Assembly: GCA_021234155.1 (NCBI GenBank)
Contig: JAJEKV010000013.1
Coordinates: forward strand, 19,686,237-19,750,236
Direction: 5' to 3'
DNA from: Isoetes taiwanensis
Taxonomy: Eukaryota > Streptophyta > Lycopodiopsida > Isoetales > Isoetaceae
Length of the DNA stretch: 64,000 bases
The notes below the pieces were generated by a model that was not told where the DNA came from, ran no database searches, and saw nothing but the letters and a program-made list of their open reading frames with translations. Each line of letters begins with the position of its first letter. Position 1 is the first letter of the stretch. Below are positions 11,943 through 23,101 of this stretch, in pieces. Both the position numbers and the translations under genes were made by a program.

Positions 11943-14560
11943 GGAAGGAAGGAAAAGGAAGGAAGGAAGGTATTTTTTTATCGTCCACTGAGGAGACCAA
12001 TGGGTCTATGGGACCCAATCTTGCCGGATTAAAAAACCCCGCACGAAGGAGGTTGAGGGAAAAAAGTGGCAGCGCAATCGGCTTCTTGACAAAGCGTCTA
12101 ACATATAAAATCACGAAACACCCAAATATATCTGATCGCCATGCACCGTGAGTACCTAATCGGCCGGAGTAGCGAGGCGGGGAGCAAAAGGTGACCTCGC
12201 CGAGTCGATTACCTCCCGAATGTGTTCATCGGCAAATGTAAGGGCAAGTCCGTGAGTTACTAAGGGGCGTGTCGGCGGATCGGCCCATTTGGGCAACTCT
12301 GGAAAGTGTGAGACTCATCCTCAATGGCACCGTTTGGCCAACTGCCAGCCAAAGCTCTGGCGGGAGCTCTATCCACTGCCGCGTCTCGATGCAAGATGGT
12401 GGGCACACAAAATGCGAATGGAGGCAATGAGTGCACCGGTAGGAATGCGAGGTAAGTGGCGTGGGCCCGGGCTAACGGGGGTTGATGTGCTCCTTGTAAT
12501 GGGCCATTTTGACCTGCTCTAAGCGCCGGGGTCCCGAGCTTGCTAAGGAAACAAAGCGTCTAGGTACTCCCTTGTTTGTCACCATCGATTTGTGTCCACA
12601 CTGCGCATCACGTGCTCACCTGCGTTAATCGGCGAACCATTGATCTCTCTTACCCCTCCGCAGGCCCTAAGCGTTCGCGGACCCATTGCCCACCCGGTGT
12701 AAAAGCCCAGTGCGGGATGCGAGCATCACCCATAGTAACCACTTTCCCGAAAATAGATGATGTGTCTATCAAGGGTTTGTCCACTTTGACGTATCAAGAA
12801 TCCAGTTTTCTGAGGAGAATCGATAGGGGGAGGAAAGGCTTCACCCCAAGTGCCCGTGCCAAAAATGCCTTACACTTTGCTGCCCAAATCATTCTAGGCC
12901 AAGCCAAAGAGGCAGGGCCCCAAACCTCGACCCATCTGAAGGACAACGGGACCAGTGGGAACAGATGTGGCCATGGCCCCAATCATAGAGCTCGCACGGT
13001 ATTTGTTGTTCTACATGGCATAAAGTGCTCCGGCCTGCCCGTCACCATAGGCGGATAGGCGCCTCCGGCCAGAGGCGAGGGAGGGGAACTCCACCCCTAG
13101 GTACTTGTAGGTGGGCGTGGCGTCCACGTGTCCCCCGATATGTGAGTGCGGGAGGCATGGGGTGGCGTGAAGAGGATATGAGAACCACCCTAGTCTTAGC
13201 CCGATTCACGCCAGCGCATGTCTATAGCCCGACAAAATGTGTCTAGGGCATCGGGTGAGATGTATATGCGGGGTGTGGGCGGCGAAAGCCAACATCGTCG
13301 CATAGATGATGAGCCGGGATGATCCGGGTGCAAAAGTCGTATGCCATCCCCCCATGCTCGCAGAAGCCGGGCTCTAAGCGATCAATGTAGAGGCCAAAAG
13401 TGTTGGCGAGAGGGGGCAACCCGCCGGGACCTCGATACTACTGGTGAATGCTTGGCCCGTCGGTCGCATCCCGCTTAAAACAACTCTCATACAACCTCAG
13501 TATATGGCATTACGCTTACGGCGGGAGCCCCAGTTGACGCAGCTTCTAGCCCACGCTTTTCCCGAGGAATCTGTATCAAAAGCCTTCGCGAAGTCCACAA
13601 AGCAAAGAATACAAGTCCTGCCCGATGATTCATTTGTCTTCAATCGGTGCCCGCGGTGTAAAGATATGGTCATGGGTCGTTGAGTGGCCGAGGGGTCTAA
13701 AGCCCTTTGTGTGAGGGCTCGCACATCCTGCTGCCTCCGCCCAGTCAATTCTTTACTTCGAGAATGCCGAATATGATTTAGCAAATACTAAAGCTGTCCA
13801 TGATCGTCCTTTAATTGGCGGACGGTGTGGGTCGCCCGCCTTGTGAATGGGAACAACCGCTTGGGTCCATTGTCGGGGAAGACCTTCTGCAATGCTTTCT
13901 GAAGCGAGGGTAGTGAGGACCAAACTGGCCGGCTGCCCACTCCATTTGAGTAACTTCGGCACGCATACCATCGGTGGTTGCCTTCCCATTAGCCGGCCGT
14001 TCGCAGGCCCTCCTCAACATCCTCCTCCACGAGAACCAATGGGGGCCATCTGTGGGGGGGTATGGGCGCAGCGTCCACTGGTGGGTCATAGAACTGCTTT
14101 GCAAGTCTTGTTCCCACTTTGCCCGGGTGTGATGTCCCCGTAATTTGGGCTGGCCTTGAAGCTTCTGCGCCAAAAAGGTTCGAGGGTGAGGTCAGCAGGC
14201 GAACATCTCCCCCCGATGCGGCAAGGTACCGCCTTTGTCTCCTTCGGATGGGTGCTGTGCGTGTGGTGGCCCGCAAGGTACTGGATCCGTATCGTGACGG
14301 AGCTGCAAACTGCGTTCTTTACCACCGCGATCAAACCATCTATTCTGAATGTTGTTGACCACCGGCGACGCGGAGGGGGGTTCGCCAAAGCACCGGCAGA
14401 TCCCGTAATAGTGAAGTCACCGGAATGCAGCCGCTTCTAGTGTGGAGGTCGCGAAATTGCGAGGGCGTCCATGAGCATCTACAGTAGTCCTCTGCCTCGC
14501 TCATAATCTAGTCTCTCAACCGAGGGCGCTGAGGGGCATATATAGTGGGGTTCTGGGCGG
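11943..14560 (-). mobile_element. Decayed non-LTR retrotransposon with (TTCC)n tail (LINE copy 1)
   Basis: A GC-rich block read on the minus strand. Its 3' end lies at the left and finishes in a GGAA/TTCC tetranucleotide run (11,943-11,970), not poly(A), as in RTE-like LINEs. Broken frames carry reverse-transcriptase landmarks: a segment near LVEEDVEEG (about 14.0 kb), motif A FVDFAKAFDT (about 13.6 kb), and a Tyr-Ala followed by a broken Asp-Asp catalytic site (about 13.3 kb). Many frameshifts and stops make it non-functional. It extends about 400 bp further upstream (to about 14.5 kb) than the relatives at 37.2 and 59.7 kb. The exact 5' end is uncertain, and no target-site duplication was identified. 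Confidence 0.85.
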
Positions 14561-16548
14561 CTTGCCAAACCAAGTCCAAATAAAGTGGGAGGTGGGATAA
14601 ACACAACAAAAATCAACCAAGAACCCAATACAACACCTTTGACCTAAATACATCTTCAAGTAAAGAGAGAAGTATCAATATCAAAGAACATTTTTGGAGA
14701 AAAGAAGGAAGCCGGGTGAGTACTAAAGATGGGCCGTGATGGATAGAATACAAGATAATAAAGGCTTAATGGGACGATCCGGGGCCCCATACTTTCGTCC
14801 TTGCTTCTACTTATATCGGGAGTCTTAAGATTGAGAATCTTCGCAAATATGGCAACAAATCGTTGCATACTTGAACCGATCTTTCTATATGCATATTTTG
14901 CAATTTATCTTCAATTAGAAATCTATGACATTTTATTCATAGAAATTTCTTGTTGAAAAACGATGCCAACCTCATAAATGATGTTTGCCTCGGTAATTTT
15001 AGTGTCGATCAATAGAAAGGATCCTCCTGGCAGCATCTGGATCGGATCAACTTATTAGCACTAACCTCGAGAGTCACATATATTCCGAAATCTTATTTAA
15101 GATCCGAGCGGTGTTTATAATAAAAATGTTCACCTACCAATCCATGATTGACTTTCCACTTAGCTTCCACGCCAACTTTGCATACGCAAGGTTACAACTA
15201 CTCTCATGTGTGCACTTTTACAATTGACTTGAACAAAAGTTTCAATCCCCATGATATGTAGTCAACAAATTATCCGAAAAGTGTTCTCTCGATCGGGCTA
15301 CCACTATTGCTACTCATGTCGGTCCTTGGATCCAAATTAGAATGTTCCTCTACATCTCGCCTTCCCATATATCTAGCATCTATGATTAGAGACTTCCAAA
15401 TATCGTAAATCATGATTGTCCTTGTACACTATTAAAATATAATTTGCTTACATTATAAAAACAAAGTGAAGGTTAACTGCGGTTGTTCTATTTTCTTTCT
15501 AAAGCGCTTCCGCCAACCGCTTTCTGAATCCACAGTTTAGAAAATGCAACAAATCCAAAAATAACTACAACTCTCTATTTGCTAGTTATCTAAACTGAAT
15601 GATATGCCTAAATAACTTCAATCCATCATCCACAATTTTCCATGACAAACTAGCTGCGCCTCAAATTTTCGACATATCATCCTAACAAACGCTTTTAAAA
15701 GTAATTGTATAAGCTTCCATTTGTACCTTTTGGTAATTATCAATCCATAAGCATAACTACCCAAAATGAGGGCAGAAATGGATTGGAGCAGAGTGGGAAG
15801 TTCTAGGAACGAGAATTTTAACTTTTCAACTTTAGAAGCAGTGTCCGGAGTTGCAAAAATAAGAGCATGGAAATCCCCCGAATAGGTGCATGGACATAGA
15901 GAGTCCTTTAACTATCGACATTGTGCAAAGCATTTTAATCTTTCACTTGATGGAAATGAAAAGACCATTGAGATCTATGAATCTTATGTGCCAAAAACCG
16001 TGGTCTTTTAAAGAATAAGCGTAAATTTATATACAACCCGGGGGAAAATCATCAAGAGACCTAGTTTGCAATAGAAACGCCCAAGATTAAAGGTCTCTTA
16101 AATTTTGGTTCAGATTTTGGAAGCCGTTAAGATGCATCTTGCAAAGATGTGAGTTTTTTTGTCGGGATCTTACACATGTCCGAGAAATATCCTTATAGGT
16201 TTCTTTTGTGCGGCTGGCAATTAGTAATGGGCTCAATTTTACCTCATTATAGCGTATGCACGTACCATTTTGGTGGGAGGTCGTTGGCGAAGGGTTATGC
16301 GTGCTAAGGAATAGGCAATGCCCTATTCATATCACGGGTTTAGCTGATATTTCTAAGGAGAAGAGAGTTGCGGCAAGTTCGGATGCAATGCAGCTATAAG
16401 ATCAGACATTGGCCATATTTGGATAAGGTATTGTCTTATATTTGCTTGTCTATCTTTGAAAATCAGAAGCCTTGGACAACTTCAAGTGGAGTGCGTAACG
16501 TGGTGATTATGGGGATAAAATGACTCAAAATGTCTCAACGGTCTAGTC
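14561..16548. other. AT-rich non-coding stretch
   Basis: No gene or repeat partner recognised. The right end may contain further upstream cullin remnants, too eroded to align by eye. Confidence 0.5.
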
Positions 16549-17262
16549 AATAAAATGACTCAAAACGTTCAGGACATGAGCAGATCCATTGAAGTTGGGC
16601 AATAAAGTTCTTTCTTGGAAGATCTTAACAGCAAGTAAGCAGATCATCACAAATCCTTGCAAATGATTAAGGAGTACGATGTAGATGAACCTATGTAACT
16701 ATGGGAAGGTGCATGTTCAGAATTGGGGTTGAACAACAATTATGAAATGCACAAGATTGTCAAGTATCCCAAAATTAGAGATTGCTTGGCCTTGTACATA
16801 GAGAACCCACGAGGGAGTTTATATATTGGGGATGTGTAACATAGCAAAGATGCTCAGAGACCTTGGGCCAAACGAATATCAGAAGAGAGCGCCTTTTCAA
16901 TGCTGCAGCTGAGCTTCATCAGATTGAATTGGAACAGTCCAAAAAGCAGTTATTAAAGCAGAAAGTTGTCTGAATGAAGAAATTGAAAGAGTTGCACATT
17001 ATTTAAATCCCAAATGCAGAAGATCATAGTTTGTGTAACATAAGAAACCATATGAAACAGCTCGTTGATATGAAAAATTCAGGCCTCGTCTCTATGCTGA
17101 CTGATGATAGTATGATGATTTGGGCAGACCTATGGCTTGTTTCTTGAGAACTTGCCACATTTCATAATGTAATGTTGGCAACAATGCTACAGGAAGACGT
17201 CCCTAAACATTTTAAGGAATCCAGTAGAGTCTGCAGCTGCTGGATGAGAAAGAATATGTAGC
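16549..17262 (+). pseudogene. CUL3: Cullin-3 pseudogene (intronless fragment)
   Basis: CUL3 is the scaffold of BTB-type cullin-RING ubiquitin ligases. Read across frameshifts, this fragment follows plant CUL3 in order: SRSIEVGQ, then FLEDLNSK and KSLQMIKEY (16,600-16,680), ELGLN, KYPKIRDCLALYIE, AKMLRDLG, AAELHQIELEQSKKQLL (about 16,900), LNEEIERVAHYLNPK (about 16,975-17,020), NHMKQLVDM and NSGLVSMLTDD (about 17,050-17,110), YDDLGR and QLLDEKE (about 17,250). It corresponds to roughly 230 internal residues of a protein of about 730. At least five stops or frame changes break it and both ends are missing. No introns interrupt it, which suits a retrocopy, although plant CUL3 has few introns anyway. 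No poly(A) tail or flanking duplication was found. Confidence 0.85.
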
Positions 17263-17384
17263 ATAATAACAGGGGATTTTCTTTGTGTTTTTGTACGCTT
17301 TTCACTAAGGTTTTCCTATGATTTCGTGATGTATTTAAATGGATGTACTAATGCGTACAAGCCATTGATTTAACTTTTTTTTTC

Positions 17385-17498
17385 AATGGTCAACAACCAA
17401 TGGCTCACAACAAAAGCCTTTTTTTTGTGCGTGTGGTGCATAATGGTCAACAACCAATGACTCACAACAAAAACCCTCTTTTTGTGTGTGTGGTGCAT
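17385..17498 (+). repeat. 57-bp tandem repeat, two units
   Basis: Two units start with AATGGTCAACAACCAATG at 17,385 and 17,442. Each ends in a T-rich tract and GTGTGGTGCAT. It abuts the 196-bp tandem repeat that follows. Confidence 0.9.
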
Positions 17499-17504
17499 AA
17501 TGGA

Positions 17505-17897
17505 CACATGAAGGGCTTGAAGGGCGCATGTGGTGCGGTTCCTCAGGAAACACATTTCTTATCATAACTTTTGATCGAGCTCGTTTGAGATGATTTTTAT
17601 TCGTTGGAAAGCTAGGGGAGATCTTTTTTTGGTGGTGTATGATATGGATATGTTTGGTTAAGTTATATATGCTAAAACAGCAATTTTCGGCCAGGTTGGG
17701 CACATGAAGGGCTTGAAGGGCGCATGTAGTGCGATTTCCCCCCAAGAACACATTTTTTTATCATAACTTTTGATCCGAGCTCTGCTTCGGATGATTTTTA
17801 TTGTGTTGGAAAGCTCTCTCCCGAGATCTTTTGATAGTGTATGGATATGTTTGGTTAAGTTATCTATGCTAAAACAGCAATTTTTCGGCCGGGTTTA
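17505..17897 (+). repeat. 196-bp tandem repeat, two units
   Basis: Units start with CACATGAAGGGCTTGAAGG at 17,505 and 17,701. They share ATCATAACTTTTGATC, GATGATTTTTATT, GTTGGAAAGCT, TATGGATATGTTTGGTTAAG and GCTAAAACAGCAATTTT. The pair looks like the edge of a satellite or a locally duplicated dispersed repeat; no coding content. Confidence 0.9.
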
Positions 17898-18325
17898 GTA
17901 GGCTTTCACATCTTACCGGTGATTAATACACAGGATTGCTTATTGGATATTGTTTTATGGCTCATTCGAATGAAGCTTGCAAAAATTACCATGCATTTTA
18001 GATTTTGAGGCGCTTATTAAGCAAATTCCAAGGCTTCTAGATCCTTGTGCTAACAAAGCGAAAAAGTTTCCCACTTTGGTTTCTCACCACAAGAATCCAT
18101 GGAGGCCAAAGGTCAGCTGTTAAATTCAGTTGAAAAAATGTTTGTGTATGGGTGTTGCAAACTTTATGACTTTCAGAATAATGGGATCAATCTGCTCTAT
18201 CTTTATGGTAACTTTTACTTATGTTCTATTTGTTTTATTGTGATGAAATTCAAAATACAGGTGATGAAAGCTTCAAATGAATTCTAGTTTTTTTCTGGTT
18301 TGAGTTCTAAAATTTTTGTCACACT
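17898..18325. other. Non-coding, nothing recognised
   Basis: AT-rich sequence with a 62-codon frame (18,099-18,287) that resembles no known protein. Confidence 0.5.
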
Positions 18326-18346
18326 GGGGGGGGGGGAGGGAGGGGA
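18326..18346 (+). other. G-rich run, candidate G-quadruplex
   Basis: Eleven consecutive G residues followed by A-GGG-A-GGGG. This satisfies the usual four-run pattern for an intramolecular quadruplex on the plus strand. Homopolymer length is a common sequencing error, so the count is uncertain. Confidence 0.5.
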
Positions 18347-18349
18347 TGA

Positions 18350-18931
18350 CGTCCCTAGGGCTCCGAAGGGGCCAAAAAATGTTTTTTTGCAACACAAACA
18401 ATTAACATCCAACATATAAAAATTAAATCCCCCAACACATAACAACCAACACATAACAACTATTGACATTAACAACCATTACATAACTACCATTGACATT
18501 AATTAACACAACCATTGGGTCCAACACATTTAAATTAAAATCCCCCTTAAACCCCCTTTGGTTTGGGTGCATATTCACACGGGGGGTGACATTGTATCGT
18601 GAATGATGTTTTATATCAGGTTTATTGAAAAATCTATTTCTTTTGAAACGTTCTTTCTTTATTTTGCAACGCATTTCAATGTTCAGGAATTTTTATTAGT
18701 AGATTTTTTTGAAACACGTTACAAATTTGATACACATTTCAAATACTTCAAATTGAAATGCATATCACAATTGTAATATGTTTCAAATTTGAAACGCATT
18801 ACAATTTTTTAACGTGTTGCCAATTTATAACGCATTTCACTTGACCCATCAATTGTAACGCGATATAACTTCGATTTGAGACGCCACTTTAAAATTATAA
18901 TATATTATTAATTTAATGTAAAAAGCGTTAC
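18350..18931 (+). repeat. R1 repeat family, longest copy
   Basis: 18,350-18,600 matches the left part of the unit at about 32.02-32.17 and 54.35-54.50 kb (blocks GAAGGGGCC, CCAACACATTTAAA, ACCCCCTTTGGTTTG, GCATATTCACACGGGGG). 18,590-18,915 matches 34,668-34,988 and 57,140-57,460 (blocks GTTTATTGAAAAATCTATTT, ATTTTTATTAGTAGATTTTT, CATATCACAATTGTAATATG). It contains the 16-bp perfect palindrome GTTTCAAATTTGAAAC. No coding content. Confidence 0.85.
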
Positions 18932-18940
18932 AAAGATAGG
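18932..18940. repeat. Target-site duplication, left
   Basis: AAAGATAGG directly left of the T-run that ends the L1-like LINE fragment. The same nine bases lie at 19,514-19,522, at the other end. Confidence 0.85.
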
Positions 18941-19513
18941 TTTTTTTTTTTTTTTTTTTTTTTTGAAGGACGAAAGCCAAAAAGTTTATTAATCAGAGAA
19001 AAAGTACAACATTTACATGTCTCATCTAACTGTGTAAGCACACAGAGATGCCACAGGAGCACGAGCCTGGAGCACAATGTACTTACTCCAGAATAGGAGA
19101 CTAATGATAAGAATCAATTCGAAGATACTGAATCCAGATGCGTTCCACAAGTTCTGAGTCAAGGGAAGAACACACTAAGTAGGACTGTCAATATCTTTTC
19201 GGGCCCCGAATAACACCTTGGTGCGAGATGAATAAATGCCCGAAAAGATGTGGTGTCTGCGGGCGACGCCCCATATCGACCATAGGAGCCAACCGGAACC
19301 AAGATGAAATGTCCTTTGTTTAATTTGGAGGCCATGCGTTGGGATAGGGCATAAAAGGATGCATCGGCAGGCCAATGTACTGTTAAACAAACCTTGTAGC
19401 CAGGACCACGCTGGTTGAACCTCAGGACAATCAAAGAGACAATGCTCAAGAGTCTCAACGTCCGAGAGGCAGAGCGGGCATACTGCAGATATGCGAGGAT
19501 CATAGCGATGTCG
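18941..19513 (-). mobile_element. 5'-truncated L1-like LINE with poly(A) tail
   Basis: Minus-strand insertion. The tail is the 24-base T-run at 18,941-18,964, preceded (on the element's strand) by an AATAAA-type signal in ATTAATAAACTTTTTGGC. The coding part at the right end gives ISAVCPLCLSDVETLEHC then LFDCPEVQPAW, the Cys/His pattern of the plant reverse-transcriptase zinc-binding domain (zf-RVT) that closes LINE ORF2. LLWSIWGVARRHHIFSG follows, also typical of that domain. Only about the last 570 bp is present, so the element is dead on arrival, as most LINE insertions are. The frame stays open for about 100 codons, which suggests moderate age. Flanking 9-bp duplications mark target-primed integration. 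Confidence 0.9.
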
Positions 19514-19522
19514 AAAGATAGG
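19514..19522. repeat. Target-site duplication, right
   Basis: AAAGATAGG, matching 18,932-18,940. Removing the insert rejoins R1 on the left to the R2 approach on the right. Confidence 0.85.
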
Positions 19523-19536
19523 GTTTTTCTTCTAGT

Positions 19537-20135
19537 GATAAGTTAATGGAACAATTAAATTTTCATGTCAATGATTTTGAAATACAAAATTTTTAGTTGG
19601 TGTACCCAAATGAGGAAGGTAGTTTCTTGAAACAAATCTTAACTCCTTATACTGGCAAAGAGGATCGACATGAAGGCTTAGATGTTTTTTTGTGAGATCT
19701 TATCTATGAACCCAAATGGGTCTATTAAAAATTTTGACATCCTAAACAAAATGAATAATTACTCCATAATCACACACTGGTTTGGAGTTAGGTTTTTTGA
19801 TGTAGCCAGTTATACGACATGTATTAATCAAAAAATTGAGGAAAAATCATATATGCACGGTGATTGATGGAATATTAATCACATTGCAAATTTTATCTAC
19901 CCCCATTAGTTACAATGCTTGTATTTGACAATGTCCAAATCTTTAGAATTTTAAATCTATTTTATCTTACATGTGCACTACTAAGGAATATGAGAGTGCA
20001 AGCCTTCACTCAAATTCTTTACCTCGCATGCTACGTTCACTAACCCCCCCAAAATATGCTAACAAAATTTCAATAAAACAAGGAAGAATGCAAGATCTCC
20101 ACTACATAAGATTTTTGTTTTGGTGTATCATGGAT
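19537..20135 (+). repeat. R2 repeat family, most complete copy
   Basis: Matches 23,770-24,001 plus 24,481-24,740 (that copy is split by a MITE), and its last 150 bp match 7351-7508. Shared blocks include AAGTTAATGGAACAATTAAA, TTTTGAAATACAAAATTTTT, TACAATGCTTGTATTTGAC and ACATGTGCACTACTAAGGA. It contains CTGGTTTGGAGTTAGG at about 19,778, the uninterrupted version of the MITE target. Confidence 0.9.
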
Positions 20136-20245
20136 GTTTTTTTTTTGGGGTTTTGTTATTCATTGAAAAGTTTATGAATAACATATAAATTATTAAATAT
20201 ACACAAATCCCATAATACACCAAAACAAAAGTTATTCATTTTTTT
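20110..20245. repeat. Nested inverted repeats (hairpin)
   Basis: Outer arms TTTTGTTTTGGTGTATCATG and the complement of CATAATACACCAAAACAAAA enclose inner arms GTTATTCATTGAAAAGTTTATGAATAAC. Such structure suits a small foldback element or transcript hairpin; no other support. Confidence 0.55.
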
Positions 20246-22630
20246 TTTCAAGTTTTTTTTCGATATTGAGAAGTTACGTGGGAGCCATAAATGTCCATCT
20301 TTGCAATCATTATGACTTTTGAATTATTAAACTAAGATGTTGTCACAACAACAAGGCTTCCAAGTCTCATGTTGTGACATCTGGCTCTTGTATAAAACAT
20401 CCAGCTCTTGTGCAAAGCCATTGTGCTCATATGCACTAAAATAGACCACCTTTTTTTGTTTTCTTTTTTGTACATGTGGCAAGTAGTTGCCACAACTTCA
20501 AAATGAAAAGTTTTTCAAGATAATGAGCTATAATTTCTTCATGCTCTCGGTAATTTGAAAGAGAAACCCATGTAACGAGTCATCTAAAACAAGCTTAAAT
20601 ATTGGTGAACCATGAACCATGACCCAATGCCGATGACCCTAATGCTTTAGCTTGAAACGCTCCATGGATCTACATGCCCCACAACTTCGTCCATTGCACA
20701 AATGGAAATATGGAATGGATGCTTGGAACTATCTTGCCATACATCGTAGTTTTATTAAAGGTACCAAGTGCGTGGGGATTATTTTAAGTGGAGACTATTT
20801 TCTTCATATTGCATTCATAAAAGAATTGTTCTCTAGTTAGCAATTTGTTGAAGCATTTGAAAATGATCTTGATGCTAGAAAATCGTGAGCTTTGAGGGAG
20901 GTTTTAGTGCTACAAGAGCGCATACAAGGGCAATTCTCAAATACCTACTTATCTCCCAAGAATATAGCTTGAAGAAAGGCATCAACCGAGCTCCGGAAAA
21001 GCTACTCAACTAACCTCTAGAAACACCATTTTTGCTAACTAGATAAGTTTACCTCTACCACCCAAAGTTCAATCCGAGAAAAGTCCATGTATCTCGAAGC
21101 ACAAGGTGGAAAAGAGAGTTCCTTTTCATGGATCCCAACCCCGCTCTTACTATCAATGCTCGGGACTTGGGGTTCCATCCAATCGTGTATCTAATCCTAC
21201 TATAGCTCGACCTTCAATTCCATGCTTGCAAAACCTAACTCTAGTCCAAAGGCTACCTTACCTCCCCTCGGCTGCATTGTCCCCGCCAATGCAAACTTCT
21301 CATACTCTAGCTTTACTTGAAAAACCCATTATTGGCTATAATCCCTTCCAAGCCTTGTGCTATTTAATTTACCAAAGGCGTGGCTTCTTCGATCTCAAGC
21401 TCAAAGATCGGACCGCCTTCTCGCCTCCAAGCTTCAGATCGGACCACGATCATAGCCCCGCTCTTCCCCAAGAAAATATCGGTTATAATCCCTTCGGATA
21501 GCATGTTGACAGAGACTTCGCTAAGCTTTACGCCATCATAAGTAAATCTTTGAAAAGAAGCAATGGTCCGGTTTGCCCTTTACATTAGATTTGGGCCTTA
21601 CATGAAATGGGCGGTTAAGGTGCATTTAGATAAGGCATAACATATCACTTTATACGAGTTTGCTACAATTTTTATAGGCCCTTTTATCACTTTTAATTCG
21701 TACTATGCACATCCTTTTTCTTATCGGGACTTCCATATCTTGAAATAACCATCATTCAAAAAAATTGAGAATATGTCTTAATTTTGGTACTTTTTTCCGT
21801 CCGCGTTTTTTTTGTTTTTTATTCCGTCAGCCATTTTTTGTTTTTTCTCCATCCGCCTTTCTTGTTTTCGTTTTCAATTTTCAATTTTCCAGATTCCGGT
21901 CAGTTTTCCCCCTTTTTTAGATCTCCTATTCTTTTTGCTCCCTCTCCTTATTTTTTCCTCCCTCTAAATTCCCGCCCAGATCCCTTTTCTTTTTCCCTCC
22001 TCCGGCTTTTAGTTGCTCGCCGGGTTTTTATTTTGTGTTTCTTAGTTTTCTCAACAAAGAGGTCCACGCCTCTTTTACCATATCGGGTAGGTTTTCCACG
22101 GGCTTTCCACATCGAGCTTTTCCACCGAGGGTTTTCCATCGAGCTTTTTCCATCATGGTATGGGTGGAAGCTTGGAGACGGATGGATGGTTTTCTGGTGG
22201 ATGAAGCACTTGGACATGACCCGCACTTAACAATACAATACTGTTATCTCTTACGGATCTTGCTAGGTATACTACCAATATCTCATCATTATCTCTTCTA
22301 GATATTACTCTGTTATTGCTAGGTAGACTCGGCGGGATGGTAATAGTCAGATTGCCGGAGAGAAGCCCTTGTAATTTTGACTTGATTCACGGTTGCTTCG
22401 CAATACAAAATTCTGATGTTGAATCAGCCCAAAAATGCTCAAAATCACAATTATTGAAGGGGCTTTGGGGTTGGGCATGATCTAACCTGTCAAATCCGAC
22501 CTACTTTGAAGTGTTACATTTGCTAATTTCAAGATCAAAGGGAAATTTGCTCAATTTTCGATGATGTTGCGGGATTAAAATTTGCTCAATTTCGTGATGT
22601 TGCGGGGTTTTGTGAAGAGCCCATAGTTGA
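20246..22630. other. Non-coding stretch with a pyrimidine-rich block
   Basis: No recognisable gene. 21,780-22,030 is strongly pyrimidine-rich on the plus strand and generates a Phe/Pro/Ser-rich 148-codon frame that I regard as composition only. See the separate entry for the open frame at 21,106. Confidence 0.5.
21106..21501 (+). CDS. Unrecognised 131-codon open frame
   Basis: Reads MEKRVPFHGSQPRSYYQ at the start, is rich in Pro, Ser and Leu, and contains two related pieces (KPIIGYNPFQ and QENIGYNPFG) near its middle and end. That internal repeat is at the DNA level too (TATAATCCCTTC). I recognise no domain, signal peptide or membrane segment. It could be a fragment of a plant-specific protein or a fortuitous frame; fortuitous is at least as likely. 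Confidence 0.2.
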   Translation: MEKRVPFHGSQPRSYYQCSGLGVPSNRVSNPTIARPSIPCLQNLTLVQRLPYLPSAALSPPMQTSHTLALLEKPIIGYNPFQALCYLIYQRRGFFDLKLKDRTAFSPPSFRSDHDHSPALPQENIGYNPFG

Positions 22631-22664
22631 AATCGCCACCGGCGCCGATTTGAGGTGAGTGGTG

Positions 22665-22694
<30 letters not shown>
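22665..22694 (+). repeat. Poly(A) run of 30
   Basis: Thirty consecutive A, flanked on both sides by GCGC-GATTTGAGGT-like sequence. It could be a retrotransposon tail, but no LINE or SINE body was found to its left. Confidence 0.9.
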
Positions 22695-22696
<2 letters not shown>

Positions 22697-23078
22697 AAAA
22701 TGAAACCGGGCGCTGATTTTGAGGTTAGCCTATTCCTTATTTTTTGTCATTTTGGACATTTTAAGGACATTTGAGAGTGATTGTCCTTGTTAAATCAGCG
22801 CCGGTAGCGATTTTGTATTTATTTTTCCATAAAAGTTGTTCTTTTAACTTGTTTTGTAGGATGTTTTTGTTATTATTTTTCTCTAAAACTGGTTTTTTTT
22901 AACTATTTTGTAGGACATTTTAAGTATTTTGGGCGGGGATAAAATCGCATCAGGAGCATTATAAAGACTCTTCACGTTTGTAAAATCGTCTGTTTTGACC
23001 ATTTTGTAGGACATAAATTTTATTGTTTGTATAAATATTTGAGTTGAATCTGCATAAATGTAGTATGTTTATGTCCAC

Positions 23079-23101
23079 AAAATCGCGCCAGGCGCGATTT
23101 T
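23079..23101. repeat. 23-bp near-perfect palindrome
   Basis: AAAATCGCGCC, a central A, then GGCGCGATTTT. It is part of the recurring motif family in this stretch. Confidence 0.85.

Noticed and set aside
13811-14388. Several overlapping GC-rich frames as separate genes
   Set aside because: All fall in the LINE body; the minus-strand ones are reverse-transcriptase pieces and the plus-strand ones are their shadows.
17370-17751. Minus-strand frames with repeated HYAPH and HTQKK residues as a repeat protein
   Set aside because: They are translations of the 57-bp and 196-bp tandem repeats.
21784-22230. 148-codon open frame rich in Phe, Pro and Ser
   Set aside because: It is the translation of a pyrimidine-rich stretch; no domain and no splice context.
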